Source: Trichinella spiralis (lineage: Eukaryota > Nematoda > Enoplea > Trichinellida > Trichinellidae). Taken from it: a stretch of 64,000 bases of DNA. The stretch spans positions 13,089,595 to 13,153,594 of the forward strand of contig CM012954.1 of the NCBI GenBank assembly GCA_000181795.3, given 5' to 3'. Every line of letters starts with the position of its first letter. Within the stretch, counting starts at the first letter, position 1. Positions 41,682 to 55,480 of this stretch are shown one piece after another. The notes under the pieces were generated by a model. The model was not told the DNA's origin. It saw only the letters and a program-made list of their open reading frames with translations, and did not search any database. A program made the translations under genes and the position numbers.

Positions 41682-43574
41682 TCAGACAGTAATGTGAGGA
41701 GAGCTGGAAAAAATCCCAATTGTTGAAACAAGTATAACGAAAGAAAAGGCAATCAAACATATCCTGTCAACAACCATGGCAGCGAATTTCCAATCGTTTC
41801 GAGCTTCTTGTTCTTCTTCTTCATTTTTGACGAACTCTCTAATGTATCGTACATCAGCAATTAACTGCTCAAGCAGATGACAGATGTCACTGGTCCTTTG
41901 TATCGAAGTTTCCTTGCAATTAAGCAAAGGCTCTAAATCATTTCGAATATCACTGTGAATGTTCGAATTCGACTTCAACGGTCGCCTCATCAACAATATA
42001 CGTGGGAACCAATCAAGTAACACTTTTCGAGTCTGAAAATTAAATGGCATAAAATGAAAAAGCATAACGCATCAAAAAGTAAATACCCAGACACCCATAC
42101 GATGGGTATCCTGGGTTCTGTAATGCAAGTTCAGAACTATAACGTTGAACACCACCGAAGCAGATACTACAATCATATGACTGCTGAAGAATACTCCAAT
42201 CAGTGATACCGCCTCAGATGTGCTTGGTGTCATCTGAGATACCATTGTCAAAAATACACACACTGATAATAATATAGTAATTTCTGAAAAGGAAAAAATC
42301 TGTTTAAAAATTTATCACAGCCAATCAATCATGCAATAAAAATAAGTAATTTCTTTAATTATTTCTTTTCTAAAATTAAAAAAAAATTCAAGTAAATAAA
42401 CAAATTTTATCCATATCATTTTGAAAATGTGTTTTAAGCAAGAAAAAAAAAGGTTCATAAATTAGAAAAGCAATATCTCACCGAGAGTGAGCTTTTCGCC
42501 GGATTCAACGGGCAAAATGAAACCAAGCAGTGTCATCAGTGATATTAACAGACTCGGTATAATCAAGTTAAAACCATAATAAAGGGTACGTCTTCGTATG
42601 TGCAAACAATATTTCACATCTGAATAAGGTTCATCAGGACAACATTCGTACAGTTTTACCGTTCTTCGCACGGGATAATCTGCGGTTGTAAACTGCGACA
42701 CTGCAAACAGAAATACGAAAAGGCAACAAACAATTCGAACCTCACCAACAAGAAGCCATTCGCCATTTTCAATGTATTCGGACATATCCCATCCATTTCC
42801 GCCCTGTTCTAAAACTAACTTTCGGTCGTTGTATGTCCAAGAGCCGAACTAGAAGTTGTTCATTCATCTCAACAGAAATCAACAAATAAATCCTACCTTC
42901 AAACAGCATGTTTGATCATCAAATGGAAACCAAGTGACGTCCATTTTACAACTGCTTCGCACAATTGCTGGCGGAATCCAATTGATCTTACCGTCACTGT
43001 AGACAACCAAATTGCTTGGATAGTACGGATCAAAGTTCGGATCAACACTGCAAAAATACAACTGTTAATAAATTTGCAACGTTTCATTGATTGATTGAAT
43101 GAAGACGACAAACTTGTTGTAAAGTAATACATCTGGCTTCCATATTTTTCCCGCCGGAAAGCGTACATCGGATATGCCACCATATTCTTCCGGATTCCAT
43201 TTCAAATTATAATCATACCACGTCTAGAATGAAGAATTGAAAACTGAACAAACGTTCCTGATTACCGTTGGTCGCTTACAAATTTCAACCAAATATTTGT
43301 TTGAATTAATTGGTTTTTTTCCTCCTAAAATTAAGAAAACTAATCAACCGTTCAAATTTGATTTCATCACGTGTCATTTTACCACATCGACAATTTGAAA
43401 CAGAACCAATTCCAACAGTACAACAAGAGGCTTCGAACAATTTGATACAGGACGTTCGAGAATGTTGTATCCGCGTAATAAATCGTCGTATAAAATTTGT
43501 TCATTGTAATCAGCCAGCAAGCTGAGAACACAAACGCTGAACGAAAATGCAAAGAAGAACAGCCAGCTACACAT
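41682..43574 (-). CDS. acr-16: Nicotinic acetylcholine receptor subunit, ACR-16 / alpha7 type
   Basis: Eight exons on the minus strand (43574-43383, 43324-43280, 43223-43114, 43047-42897, 42848-42746, 42700-42482, 42283-42087, 42032-41682) give 455 aa. A signal peptide ([20 protein letters not shown]) precedes the ligand-binding domain, which has [18 protein letters not shown], the Cys-loop [15 protein letters not shown], and the adjacent-Cys pair YECC that marks alpha subunits. M1-M3 follow; M2 reads [18 protein letters not shown]4 is preceded by [15 protein letters not shown], as in ACR-16. This type forms levamisole-insensitive cation channels at nematode neuromuscular junctions. The M3-M4 loop is much shorter than in C. 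elegans ACR-16, and M2 ends SQMTP where SEM is usual (20' position). The start ATG 43574 is chosen because it opens the signal peptide. Confidence 0.9.
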
Positions 43575-43956
43575 CGACCTGATCAACACAACTTCACCGA
43601 ACGGCAAGCAAGCAATTGTTGAAGCAATGCATAACCCAAGTCTTGATTAAGCTAGTTTGTATTTGTCAAACAATTTGCCAGTTTTCATCTGACCGCATCA
43701 AATCCACGCCCAAATGTCTCGCAACCTCTTGAAAACTTTCACTTGAAATTAACTTAACAAATAAAAATGTACCATTCATTCATTTTTCATCAAATCTATT
43801 ATTTAAGAGGTGAAATTGTTTCTCTTCACAATCAACCAATATGTTTATTTATAAAATGTCAGTTTCAAGCGTTATAAAGAGACAACGCCCCTTAGACAGG
43901 CTGAGTGAAAAATCACACAGTGCAAAAAGAAAGAAGGAAAATATGAACATCACACA

Positions 43957-46900
43957 CTAAGCAACATAAGTGTACATGTTGTAATCCGATGGATCGCGGC
44001 TCAAATAATCGCGTTCAATCAAACCTTCAATTCGCTTTTTTATCATAATAGGACTCGGCATGAAACGATGCTTCAACTGATTCACTATCTAACATTGTGA
44101 GAAAAAGAAAAAAAATACACATGAATTATACAATAAATTTGGAAAGAAATAAATTCCACACAACTCACTTCGTTCAATAAAACAGTATGGCCCAATCGTT
44201 GTCGAGATTTCATAATGCGAACAATAGCCGCTTCAACTTCCAATTTTCGCTCTTCTTCAATTTTCCCTCTTGTCTCCCTCTGTTCTGGAACCGTTTCCCC
44301 TTTTGCCAACAAAGTCTGAATTTTCACGCGGAATAATCTACTACTGAATTCTTCGTTTACACGAAATACATCCTCTTCATCTACAATGCGTATACAACAA
44401 GATGCAAATTTTCATATCATTGACAAATGTGCAAGAAAAAAAATAATCAGTTACGCAAAACAGGTAGTCGATCACCAGTAGTTGTTGCACCTTTCGACTC
44501 ACGACAAAGTACTTGCTGTGTGGACTTTCCAAAAATTAACGAAAGCAATGCTCTTTTCAAATCTTTCTCAGGAATAGCAGTTTGCTCGACAATTTCCTAT
44601 AGAAAAATGCAAAAGATATACAGTTGGAATTTTAAAATCAAATATTCATTCACCTTGTATGTATACTGATTCGACTTGTTGAATAGCATTAAGATGCACA
44701 TCTGATAAGTGGAAACGCACAAAATGTGCTTGTGCTTTTTCTGCTTGGGATTAGAAGAAGAAGAAGAACTTTGTGGATAAAATTCCGCGTGCAAGTCAGC
44801 TGTACCCAACTGAGGCTGTAAATTTAGAATACGTCCACTGTGACTGTTTAGATAAAAACTAAACACAAAAAATGAACATATTTAAATAACACAAAATGTA
44901 TTTCAACAAATAATTACTGTTTAAATTTTTCAAAAGCTTCGTTAGCCGCACTTGGCAATATGCATCTTATTGCAGATCCGTGCGTTGGCCAAAACCCAGT
45001 AGTCAAAACCGATGCGCTAAAGTCGATCGGAAGCGCCTAAAACAAAATCAATATTAATCATTTCACAAAAATATTCTGCAATCGTTAATGGAAATGTTCA
45101 TTTTACAAATTCAGGATGCTCATCTCTCATATTTCGAATGTTCTCGTTTATTGTAGCTGACAACTGCATATCTTTGAACATTCCTTCAATTTTGCTCGTA
45201 AAATGACACCCACATTCCATCTGAATTAAGAAAAAGATCATAATAAAACCTAAGAACATGTAAAAATTTATTTCAAATATATATATATATATCACCCTCA
45301 GTTTCGCTATGACGCTTTTTTCGGCATCATCGGCTAACGATCGTGTGTGCAATAAGCGCTTGGCTAAATGCTGCTTGTAATAACGTTCAAATACATCCTT
45401 CTCTTGTAAATGTCGAAATAAAATCATTGCACGATCCATGACATTTTCCAAATCACTTTCGCTCATCTAAAATCCAATAACAATTTCATAACATTTACTC
45501 GCATATGAATGAAACACAAAGAAAAAAATACCGCTTTAGAACCTTTCTTGAGCTTGTCGTCAATGAACAAACTAAGGTATTCCGGAGACGATGGATTTAA
45601 ATTGAAGAAATGTTCAAAGTCGGAACTAATAACCCTCCGAAACAGTGAATCGTTCTCAAATGCCTGAGATAAAAACTGATCAAATCGACTTTTCAAACTC
45701 AGAAGATTCTGAAATAAGAGAAAAAGAAAAAATTAATATTCCAGTCGAATCATAATTCATAAATATTCATGTTCACTTCGATAAACTGAACCGGTGAAGT
45801 GGATATTCCATTTGTTAGTTCGTGCACCAAAGCAGTGCCTTGTTGGCGCAAATAATTCGACATAGCTGAACTCATCACATTCAAGCCATTTGGAACACGC
45901 TTCAACAGAAGATACATCGCGTTTAAGTCTTCATAACGATCCTGAGTCAGCATATGAACCACTCCTGAATTTTCCATGTCGACGATAATACGCATATTTT
46001 TACTAATTAACTCCTCTTCTAGTACCTAGTTTAATCAATCAAAAGAATAATAACTCATTAAAATAACAGATTCATTATTACTTTTATGATTTTAACTTCC
46101 GTCATAGCATCCAAATAATGACGGGCTCGAATAGATTCTTCATTAATTCGCTGCTGCACTTTCTGTATATAAGCGCTAGCATTGTTTTCTGTCAAGTAAC
46201 GTAAACCTTCTTCCTAAAAAGAAAATTTTAAAGTTTGCCTACAAAATTTCTTTTATTATTTCACTCGAAAAAATTCAGCAGACTGCTGCAAAAATGGATT
46301 CTCAAAGTCTTCTTCGTAAACTGTTCGCGCATGTATACCCAAAGCCATGAGCATAAGGCACGCGTTTTTAACGCTCAACCTGCAATATACATGCTACATA
46401 TTTATATATGAATATTCATATTATTAAAATAGAAACTTACATATGTATCGCTTCACCATGCCTCTCTGCCATTATCATATTTAATAATGTATTCGATAAG
46501 TTATCTCGAATGCCATTATACCGGATAACCTCATCACGAAATAATATCAAACCCAAATCATACACCGGATCCACACTGTGCTGACTGACGTAAACACGAT
46601 CCTAAATAAAGCAAATGTTATTCAAATTCTACTTTACATTATTCAATCAAATTCAATACCATGTACATCAAAATATCTCGTATCATGATCATGCTTGTTG
46701 TGTGTTCATTCCATGCATCGTTTAAAACTTCTAAAAAATTGCTGTTCTTCATAGCCTTCAACACATCCATACGAATCTAAATTCAAATACAACTATTCAT
46801 AGAAGATATGACAATGCAAAAGTTACAAAAAATAACATACCATAATAATAGCAAATATGAGAAGTGTATTATGTAAAAGGCAAACGTAAGCACAAACAAA

Positions 46901-48554
46901 AAAATAGAAGCAATTTACATATTTATAACATTATGCCGTTTCTTTATTAAAAACATAATTTCTTAAACCCTACGCAGCTAACGTAATTTATAAAAAATAT
47001 CATTAAATATTACAAGTCATATTTCTTGACCATTCATCGAATCATTTCTTGGTTAGCAAACATAATTTCTCAAATTTATGATAAAAATAAAAATGTCACG
47101 TTAAATGATATTAGAAAAATGTAAAATACTGCCGCAAAATTCATTACTAAAAAAAGCCGCAGTAAAATACATGATTAACATGATCTGAAAACTGACCAAC
47201 TCACTCAAGCACAAATAAAGAAATCATTACACTTTTTGTGATACACATTACTATAAAATCCACAATGATAATGAAGCTAACAATTAAAAAAAATATAATT
47301 CATTATCAGGTATTCTTAATTTACAAATTACATTCAATTAATTAACATTCGAATCAAATAAATCGTAAATAATAGTTAAAAATCATTAATAAACGTGAAA
47401 ATTTCAAAATCTATTTTTGATTGGTGGAAATTGCACATGATTGGCTCATAAGCCGATATTTGTTTAAGATTCACATATTACAGTGCAGTAATTAACATTT
47501 AAATAAAATAAATAATATTTGTATAGTTATAAAAATACAATACTGCACTGAAAAAATTATCGTAGAAACATTCATACAAAATCAAGAACGCATAAAACTC
47601 AACTGTTTTATTCACCTAAATGCTTAATATAATTTAATTAATTAATGTTCACAGAGATCAGCTCTGAAATCAAGTAAATTTATATTCTTAACATAATCAT
47701 TTAAATGATCTTTGTAAACAAAAAAAGTAACTATCTTTTCATTTAATTAAAAAATGAAATTATACTTAAAAAATTGGATGAGGCTAATTTATTGTTCAAT
47801 AAACATTAAAAATAGAAATAGCATGACAAATAATACACTACAAATATCAGAAGAAAATTAAAAAGAAAACTCCATAAAAGTTCATTTAAGTTCAGCAATG
47901 CTTTAGTCTAAGTAAAATGTCCATCGTCACGACAAATATGTCAATGAAGGTTCTGATATAATTCAGTTTAAAATTTACCTTGAAATTCCAAAGCAAGTTT
48001 TGAAACTAATTTTTCATCAAACAGATTTAATGTAACTGAAGATTAAAATTAAGCTTATCTTATTTTCATTTTATACTATAATTTAGATTAAAATTGCTGG
48101 TCAACAATTAAATCAAAAAATTTAAGTCATTAACCTGGTTTGCGTGACAAACGTGTAAAATTCTCTCTATACAACCGTTAAGAAAACACATCACAAACAA
48201 ATACGACGTAATGTTCAAAAAACAAGAACAACAACAACAACTATTCACCTTTTTCTGAAGATGCTCAGTTATAACTTCTCTGAGACCATTATATAATTTA
48301 TCACCATGCTTGTGCAAAACTAACGTATAAGCGTTACGATAGAGCTCTTCAAATGATAAAACAGAATTGTTCTGAATTTGTATTTTCTGAATTGCGCCAC
48401 GAAGAAGTTCCCATGTACTCTCTACATAAGATTCGTCCATATTCATCTGTAATAAAAATCTATATAAAACAGCAAATCAAATTAATAATTATCATTTTAC
48501 CGGAAACGCCCTAATGCGCATTTTATTGCAGCCTTCTTTTTTATGCGCCTTCAT
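43957..48554 (-). CDS. cul-3: Cullin-3, scaffold of BTB-type E3 ubiquitin ligases
   Basis: Fifteen exons on the minus strand: 48554-48501, 48446-48249, 46776-46660, 46601-46441, 46379-46265, 46213-46082, 46025-45777, 45708-45532, 45466-45296, 45220-45107, 45036-44918, 44858-44654, 44596-44455, 44380-44169, 44088-43957. They encode 765 aa (human 768). The N-terminus RIRAFP-MNMDE and [20 protein letters not shown] bind BTB adaptors. The cullin homology domain has [30 protein letters not shown] and ECGCHFTSK. The C-terminal WHB domain has the neddylation site [10 protein letters not shown] and ends YTYVA. A Ser-rich, Lys-rich insert ([14 protein letters not shown]) sits where human CUL3 has a variable loop. 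Intron 2 is about 1.47 kb, with no gene inside that I can see. ATG 48554 lies 7 nt after a TTTTTTAG acceptor, suggesting trans-splicing. Confidence 0.95.
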
Positions 48555-49316
48555 CCTGCTACTAAAAAATTTTGTTTTACACAACTTCAAAAGGAGCAAA
48601 TTTGACAAAATAATTTTCTCTAAATTATGATTTTGAAAAAGCAGTTCATTTCTGCGAAAGCCTAATTCTTCAGAAAACCAATTCACCTCGAAAATGAAAC
48701 GTGCACAGTACAACAACTGTAACCCAGATATATTCAAGTTTAAGCATTCTTTTAAATAAACCTTAAAAATTTTTGAAAATTTTATGAAAAATGTTTATTA
48801 TTTCAAAAAAAAAATACAATTTATAAAATGAAGAACAATTTCAAATGAAGAATCTTTCAAGACTCATACGACTAATGATATTGTACTTGATACTCGCAAA
48901 AGTCACGAGAAACTAAAATAAATTTTCATTATAGCACAATTTATATATCGTTAGTATTATATTAGCATTGTTTGCTAAAATGAAAACTAAATTAAACTAA
49001 AATGTCAATACACCTACAGAAAGAGTAATCAGATTAGTAGCAACTTTTGAAACAAAAAAATGAAAATTTAGTAGTATCGCCTTAATTATTAAAACATGTA
49101 CTTACTACTTTGAAAAATTATCTATTAGAATTATTAGTACCTAAAAGGTTATTGTTAGAAATCATCATTACATAAAATGCACATTAACAATAATCATGTT
49201 ACATTAATTCTTTATTCCTACTGTATTTTCTATTTTTACATAATTTCGTAGTAAAACCAAGGTTTTCGTTGTTATACATTCAGTTTTTGCGAATTATTTA
49301 TTGCGCATTTCACCTT

Positions 49317-49359
<43 letters not shown>

Positions 49360-49700
49360 CATGAATTTGATGTATGACAATTTTTTGTTTAGTTACAGTA
49401 CATCTGGGGGCCAATTTAGAAAATATTTAACTTGATTTAATTGAATAGGAAATTTTTGCCGAGCACGCACCATTTTACAAAGCAAATAAAATGAGCGCGA
49501 ATCATTCAGTAATTAAATACATGATCAGTGATGATATGCTGGTTCTGTTTGAAGGAAAATAAATATGCTACATAATATTTGAGAATTAACTTACCCTTGA
49601 ACTTTTTACTTCTTTGCTTATAGTACGTTATAAATGTGAACATTTCATTTTGTTAAAACTACATCTTACCATATTAATTAGAGCTTTTCAGATAAGTATC
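48555..49700. other. Divergent intergenic region, cul-3 and mL53
   Basis: 1.15 kb, AT-rich, probably holding both promoters. The minus-strand frame continues open upstream of the cul-3 ATG to about 48737 but has no earlier ATG, so it is not taken as coding. Confidence 0.5.
49319..49358. repeat. (TA)n microsatellite
   Basis: About 40 bp of uninterrupted TA between the divergent genes. Confidence 0.95.
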
Positions 49701-50176
49701 ATGCCATTGCTTTGGCAAAGAATCAGATCTGGAGTTCGATGGCATCCTAATGAACAAGCTGCCAAAGCAGCAGCTGCTATGACGTTGAAATCAGTCAAAT
49801 CTATTTGTGTGCGTTTTGATCCTTTTTCTGCAGGAAACCGTTCTATACGGTAAGGGAACATCTGGATTAAAACTTTGTTCAATTTCTTCATTTTGTAGTG
49901 AATTTTTAAATGTTGCCATGTCAGACCGCTGCATTCAGACGAATATGAACTGTCGGGTTACCACCGAAATAAAAAATGACCGTTCTAAGCCCACATTAGA
50001 AGTACAATTTGGTAACACAAAGTTTTGAATTTGTTTACTGTCATATTTTTATAACAGTAAATTTTTTAGAAAATGGGCTGAATCTCATCTGCAATTCGTT
50101 CAACATGTCATTACTTGATTTGTTGCGCGTTTTTAACAAATACTCAACATCTGTCCAAATGCAGTCAAAAAAATGA
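49701..50176 (+). CDS. MRPL53: Mitochondrial large ribosomal subunit protein mL53
   Basis: Three exons (49701-49849, 49899-50011, 50070-50176) give 122 aa (human 112). KSICVRFDPFSAGNRSIREF and TNMNCRV align with the human 'QVRVQFCPFEKNVEST' and 'TNLNCSV' regions. The last exon, joined through a 58-nt intron with acceptor TTTTTTAG, supplies ENGLNLICNSF, which aligns without gaps to the human C-terminal helix region. If that intron is retained the frame ends early (FGNTKF-stop, 50028), giving a 92-aa protein that lacks this part. The N-terminal ~30 residues are basic and could be a mitochondrial targeting peptide. The start ATG is 9 nt after a TTTTCAG acceptor. Confidence 0.78.
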
Positions 50177-50880
50177 AACGTACTTTTTCCGTGTAGAACA
50201 TATTTTCTTCAGTTATCATTCTGGGTTAATAATGATTGATAGTAAATATGGAATGCTACAATTGAACAGATGAATGATGAAATATTCTTAAATAAATAAT
50301 ACAGTATCTCCTCAGTCATATAAATTAGAAATGAAATTATTTATTACTGAATAAACTAAGATTACTTTTTCATATTAAAATTACATTAATATAACAGGAC
50401 AGTTCTTTAAGTATTGCTGTAATTGACTCGTGTCCATGTCACACGGTATTCATTAATTGCAATCAGGCATGTTCAGTTTTAAATGCTAATGAAATATTTC
50501 ATTTACAAACTTTACACGAATTTCAGTAATTTAATTATGTTTACATATTTATTTTTAATAAAACTTTTACATTTGTAAAGAAAATGTACTTTTTCTCTTG
50601 TTTGCATTTTCTTCCGCATTAGAAAATCAGAAGTGAATTGAAATCTGCCGCATCAAACATCATACTCGACACTGTAATACATGAACTTTTATTAAAGTAA
50701 GAACCAGGAAAAAGCATTAAAAAACTAAAACTACGTGTAGCAACAAAACCGGTGGAGTGAAAGGTTCTTTAAACGTTTGGTTCTTTAAAATTAACAATCA
50801 AAAGCACTGAGGTATCATCTTTCGAGGGTATTTTTGATTGTTATTAAAAGTGAACTACACCAAAACATCAGCTACTACTT
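50177..50880. other. Convergent intergenic region, mL53 and PPP4R2
   Basis: About 0.7 kb of AT-rich 3' flanks; a +-strand AATAAA is present near 50290. Nothing else seen. Confidence 0.45.
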
Positions 50881-51966
50881 TTACAGAGGTGGTGGCTTTT
50901 TACAGGCTGGTTCTTGGATCTCATCATCGCCCAATGAGCTGAAATACATTTCAATTATTTAGCAAAACAATGCAAAGATGAAATAAAATTCAATTTACTT
51001 TTCTGAATTGATGGACAATGATATTTCCACAGAATTGTTGTTTTTGTTGTTGTTGTTGTTGAGATTTTGGGCAGCATTCGAATTACCAGTGAGATCATTA
51101 GCGGCTCGTTCGCCATCTCTTCCAGCAAAGACGCTTTCAACTGAGGGTAATGAGTACAACTCCGGCGAAGGCTGTCTCGCTGGCATGTAAGGGCCAGATG
51201 AAGGCAAACCATAAGTTGGACTGTCCATTGGAAACGAAACTCTGTTCTCCCTGAAATAACCCGGAGTCGGACCATCCTGGTTAAAGTACATGTCAGATCC
51301 TTCAGATGGACTACCCAAAGAATAAACTCGACCCGGTACAGAAGTACTTTGCCAAAGAGCTTCAATACTTGGCATAGATGAACCAGTGGAAGAGGAAAAC
51401 GGAGTAGTTGGACGATGTCCTTCCACTTGAGCAGCAAGATCTCCATTTTCAGTCTCTTCCTCTCTTTCGGCGTCACCAGTATTCGAACTTCCATTAAGTA
51501 CAATATGATCTCTGTCGATTTCTCTTTCTCCATTTGCGTCCACCGTTGTCACCACGTAAACACATTTCTCTAATGCTCTTAAAAATTTATCAACTCTTTT
51601 GTAATTACGTGCTGGATTTAACAGCAGTTCGCAAATTCGTTGTATGGTGAAAGGTACTCCGTCAAAATCCTGCATACGTTGAATAATTCTTCTCCGATAA
51701 GCATTCAACTGTTCTCTACCATTTGACGGTACCTGCAGATTTCGAATCGCTTCACTTATACTTCTTTCACATTCGTGAATAAAAAATGGTTGTATGATTG
51801 ACCAGGCAAAAAGTGGTCGTCCTGTGCGAGACACAAAATCCAAATATTCCATCAGTGTCCGTTTACATTCAGTTTCATCAAAACCAGAGTTCTCATTTCG
51901 CTCTGTTGGTGTTGCGAATGTTTTCAAAGCGTTCAAAAAGTTGTCTTTTTTCGCTTCATTTACCAT
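50881..51966 (-). CDS. PPP4R2: PPP4R2, protein phosphatase 4 regulatory subunit 2
   Basis: Two exons on the minus strand (51966-50999 and 50938-50881) encode 341 aa. The conserved N-terminal half carries FDGVPFTIQRICELLLNP, RNY and VDKFLRALEK, diagnostic of PPP4R2, which binds the PP4 catalytic subunit and helps direct it to DNA-repair and splicing targets in the nucleus. The C-terminal half is Ser/Pro/Asn-rich and disordered, with a poly-Asn stretch. The last exon adds an acidic-to-basic tail (SLGDDEIQEPACKKPPPL-stop). If the 60-nt intron is retained, the protein ends three residues earlier than the splice would extend it (SEK-stop at 50995). ATG is two bases after a TTCTTTTTTAG acceptor. 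Confidence 0.87.
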
Positions 51967-53181
51967 TTCTAAAAAAGAAAATCACAATTATGCAACAATT
52001 ATCCGCAAACCATTGGACACTGAATGCACAGACATAGGCAACACTTGGGAAAAAATGATTTGAAAATTAGAACGAAATGCACAATCGAAAGTTTCATGCA
52101 AATTTTATTTTTACCATAATAAAGCATTCTGATTATATGATATACAATTTGAAAATCAGTATACATATAAATCAGAAAAATACATTCTAGATTTCAGATA
52201 AGCATTCAATAACAACAACAAGATGAACAACATTCAAATAAATTCAAAAATAATTAAAATAAACCTCTATAATTAACAAAAAAAACATCAATACTTGATT
52301 TACTTTTCAAAAAGGAGCGTTTTAACAGTAGTTCTTCAAGTGACAATGCAATTCAGATGAGATAAAAATTAACTCAGAGAAAAACAGCAGCCGCTACAGC
52401 AAATATGAATCAATCACTCGGATAGGAAAATACAAAACACTGTTTAGTTCAACACTGCACTTCACAACGCAGGAAAACATACAAGAGCAAAATTAAACAG
52501 ACAGTAATACTACAGTACATTACAGAATAATTTCAAAAATCAAGCTTGTATAAAACTGTTGATTTTTTAAATGATGCCTTCGTCATAAGATACATTTAAC
52601 TGAAAAACTGACAATTTTCATATCTTTAATAGTATTTGTAATGACATTATGTTAATCATTTCTAATTTATATCTGTTAAAATGAAGCGCCTTTCAACTGA
52701 CAGATAAAAAATTTTCGGCAAAGCATAACAGAAAAGCATTGAGAAATTCTGTTATAAAAATAAATAAAAACACAAAAAGCAAAAAAACACAATAATGCAA
52801 AAGCAAAACATTGCGAAATCTATTACATACATGAAAGCTTTTGCCTTAAATAACAAATAAAACATGAAAAATATGAACAGTGTATTTTAAAATATTTAGA
52901 ATTTTAAATACAAATTATAAATGTACAAATAAAACTTGTTTTAAAATGTATTGTATCAAAAATTGTATCATGTTATATTTATTTTAATTTCATGTATTTG
53001 AAAATTGTACTTGCATGGATATTACTGTAATTGGTGGTGTGCTGCATTATTAATATATTTTTTATTAAAATTTTTTTTGTTTTTAAAAACCCAAATTTGA
53101 AAATATTTCAAGGTAATTTTTATAAATTTAATTCGTTTTTTGCAATTTTGATTATGTTTTTGTATAATTTCAGCACTGAAA
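51967..53181. other. Divergent intergenic region, PPP4R2 and DDAH-like gene
   Basis: 1.2 kb, AT-rich, no ORF of note. It ends with a pyrimidine-rich AG acceptor at 53172-53173, eight bases before the next ATG. Confidence 0.5.
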
Positions 53182-54199
53182 ATGCCTCGGTATACACATG
53201 CTATTTTGACTCGCCTCCCTAATCGCTTAGAACTTAATGGTAAGACTTTGCACGTGGATCTGACTGGTGCAAAACGACAGCAGGAGGAATTAACGGAAAA
53301 GTTGCGTGATGCTGGTGTTAATGTAATTGAACTAGCACCAGAAGATGTCGATGAATTGTCATCGCTGTTCGTCGATGATTATGCTATTGTTTGCAACGGT
53401 ACTGCACTAATGACACCCGAACGCCCTGGGTTTCGCACAAGAGAAGTAAGTTGTTTCGTGTGAATTTTCCTGAATACTGAAAGTTATCGTTTAGGTTGTT
53501 GCATTGTTACTGGAATTGGGTTTCCAAGTGAAGCAAGCTGATGCTGACAACAGCAATTTAAAGCTACGTGGTAGTGACGTTCTTTTCACTGGTAAATTCA
53601 TTGATATTTCAATACGCATCTTTAAATGATAGTATAAGTTCATTTGTTTTTTAAGGAAAAGAATTTTTCGTGGGAATTACTTCTGAAACGAATTTAGCAG
53701 GTGCAAAATTGGTCGCAAAATCTTTTCCTGAATATCCCACGACAGCATTTAAATTGCAAGGATCTCATCCATTGAAATACTATGTTTGTACCGTTTTAAA
53801 CGACGTTCTTGCTGTTGGAAAATCAAATGACGCACAAAATACACTGAAGGTATTATAAAAAGTTTTAAATGTTTGTTTACGGCAGCGATTTAGAAAATCG
53901 AGAATGAAGCAGTGTACAAATATACAACATTGACATTAAGTGACGATAATGCAGTCAATTGTTTCAACTTGAATGGTACGATATTCACTGGAATGCATAA
54001 TCATGGCATTGAAGTGAGTCATATTTGTTTGTTTGGCTCTTTTTCGGACAAATCAATATTTTTTGCATTTGAGAAATTTCAAAGCATTCAAGAGTGCGAA
54101 TTGCAGTCGGTTGCAGTCGATGAACTACTTCAATTTGGCGGACTTCTCACGCAGCATTGTCTTCTGCTGAAGAAGATGAAATCACCTAAGAATGCATAA
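53182..54199 (+). CDS. DDAH-like protein (dimethylarginine dimethylaminohydrolase family), active site altered
   Basis: Five exons (53182-53445, 53495-53591, 53656-53849, 53894-54013, 54074-54199) encode 266 aa (human DDAH1 about 285). The family hydrolyses asymmetric dimethylarginine to citrulline and so influences nitric-oxide synthesis. Family blocks: RYTHAILTRLP (3-13), FVDDYAIVC (63-71), SDVLFTGKEFFVGI (115-128), DDNAVNCFNLN (202-212), GGLLT (247-251). His158 matches the catalytic His and Arg85 the substrate Arg98. However, compared with human DDAH1 as I recall it, Asp73 is Ser60, Glu78 is Asp65, Arg145 is Glu131, and the catalytic Cys274 position is His253, with a Cys one residue later. 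It may be a pseudoenzyme or use another substrate. The last intron (54014-54073) is 60 nt and open, so its retention would only insert 20 residues. Confidence 0.8.
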
Positions 54200-54570
54200 T
54201 TGTAAATCTTATATTCAGTCGTATATAGATATATATACCTTCGTCATATTATCATTTGTAATTTGTTGTTACTTTTCTTACCTAAAAGTTGTTCCTAGTA
54301 GAAGCTTTAAAGAAGACAGATTATATTAAATGCGAAATAAATGTTGATAAATAAAAAATTATCTTTATTCTTCTACTCCGAAAAAGAAAACAACAGCAAG
54401 CCGCCAACAGTAAAAAATATAAATTGTTCATGATAGAATCGCGATGTCTCTAAATTAATCCTTACGAATGTGCAAATGAGAAATTGCAGTTTTAGCAAAA
54501 TATAACGAAACAATTGGAAACTATCTTTTCAGCTTTTTGGAATCATTGCGCGCGGCGTGCAAACTTCTTT
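54200..54570. other. Convergent intergenic region, DDAH-like gene and Rac
   Basis: 371 bp. AATAAA near 54336 for the DDAH-like gene. Nothing else seen. Confidence 0.5.

Positions 54571-55480
<910 letters not shown>

Noticed and set aside
45098-45466. Continuous 122-aa minus-strand frame in cullin-3
   Set aside because: Two real exons with an intron that happens to stay open; the intron part (Ile/Phe-rich) has no counterpart in cullins, so it is spliced out in the model.
50955-51533. 192-aa minus-strand open frame
   Set aside because: Overlaps PPP4R2 on the same strand in another phase; the PPP4R2 frame has family homology and this one has none.
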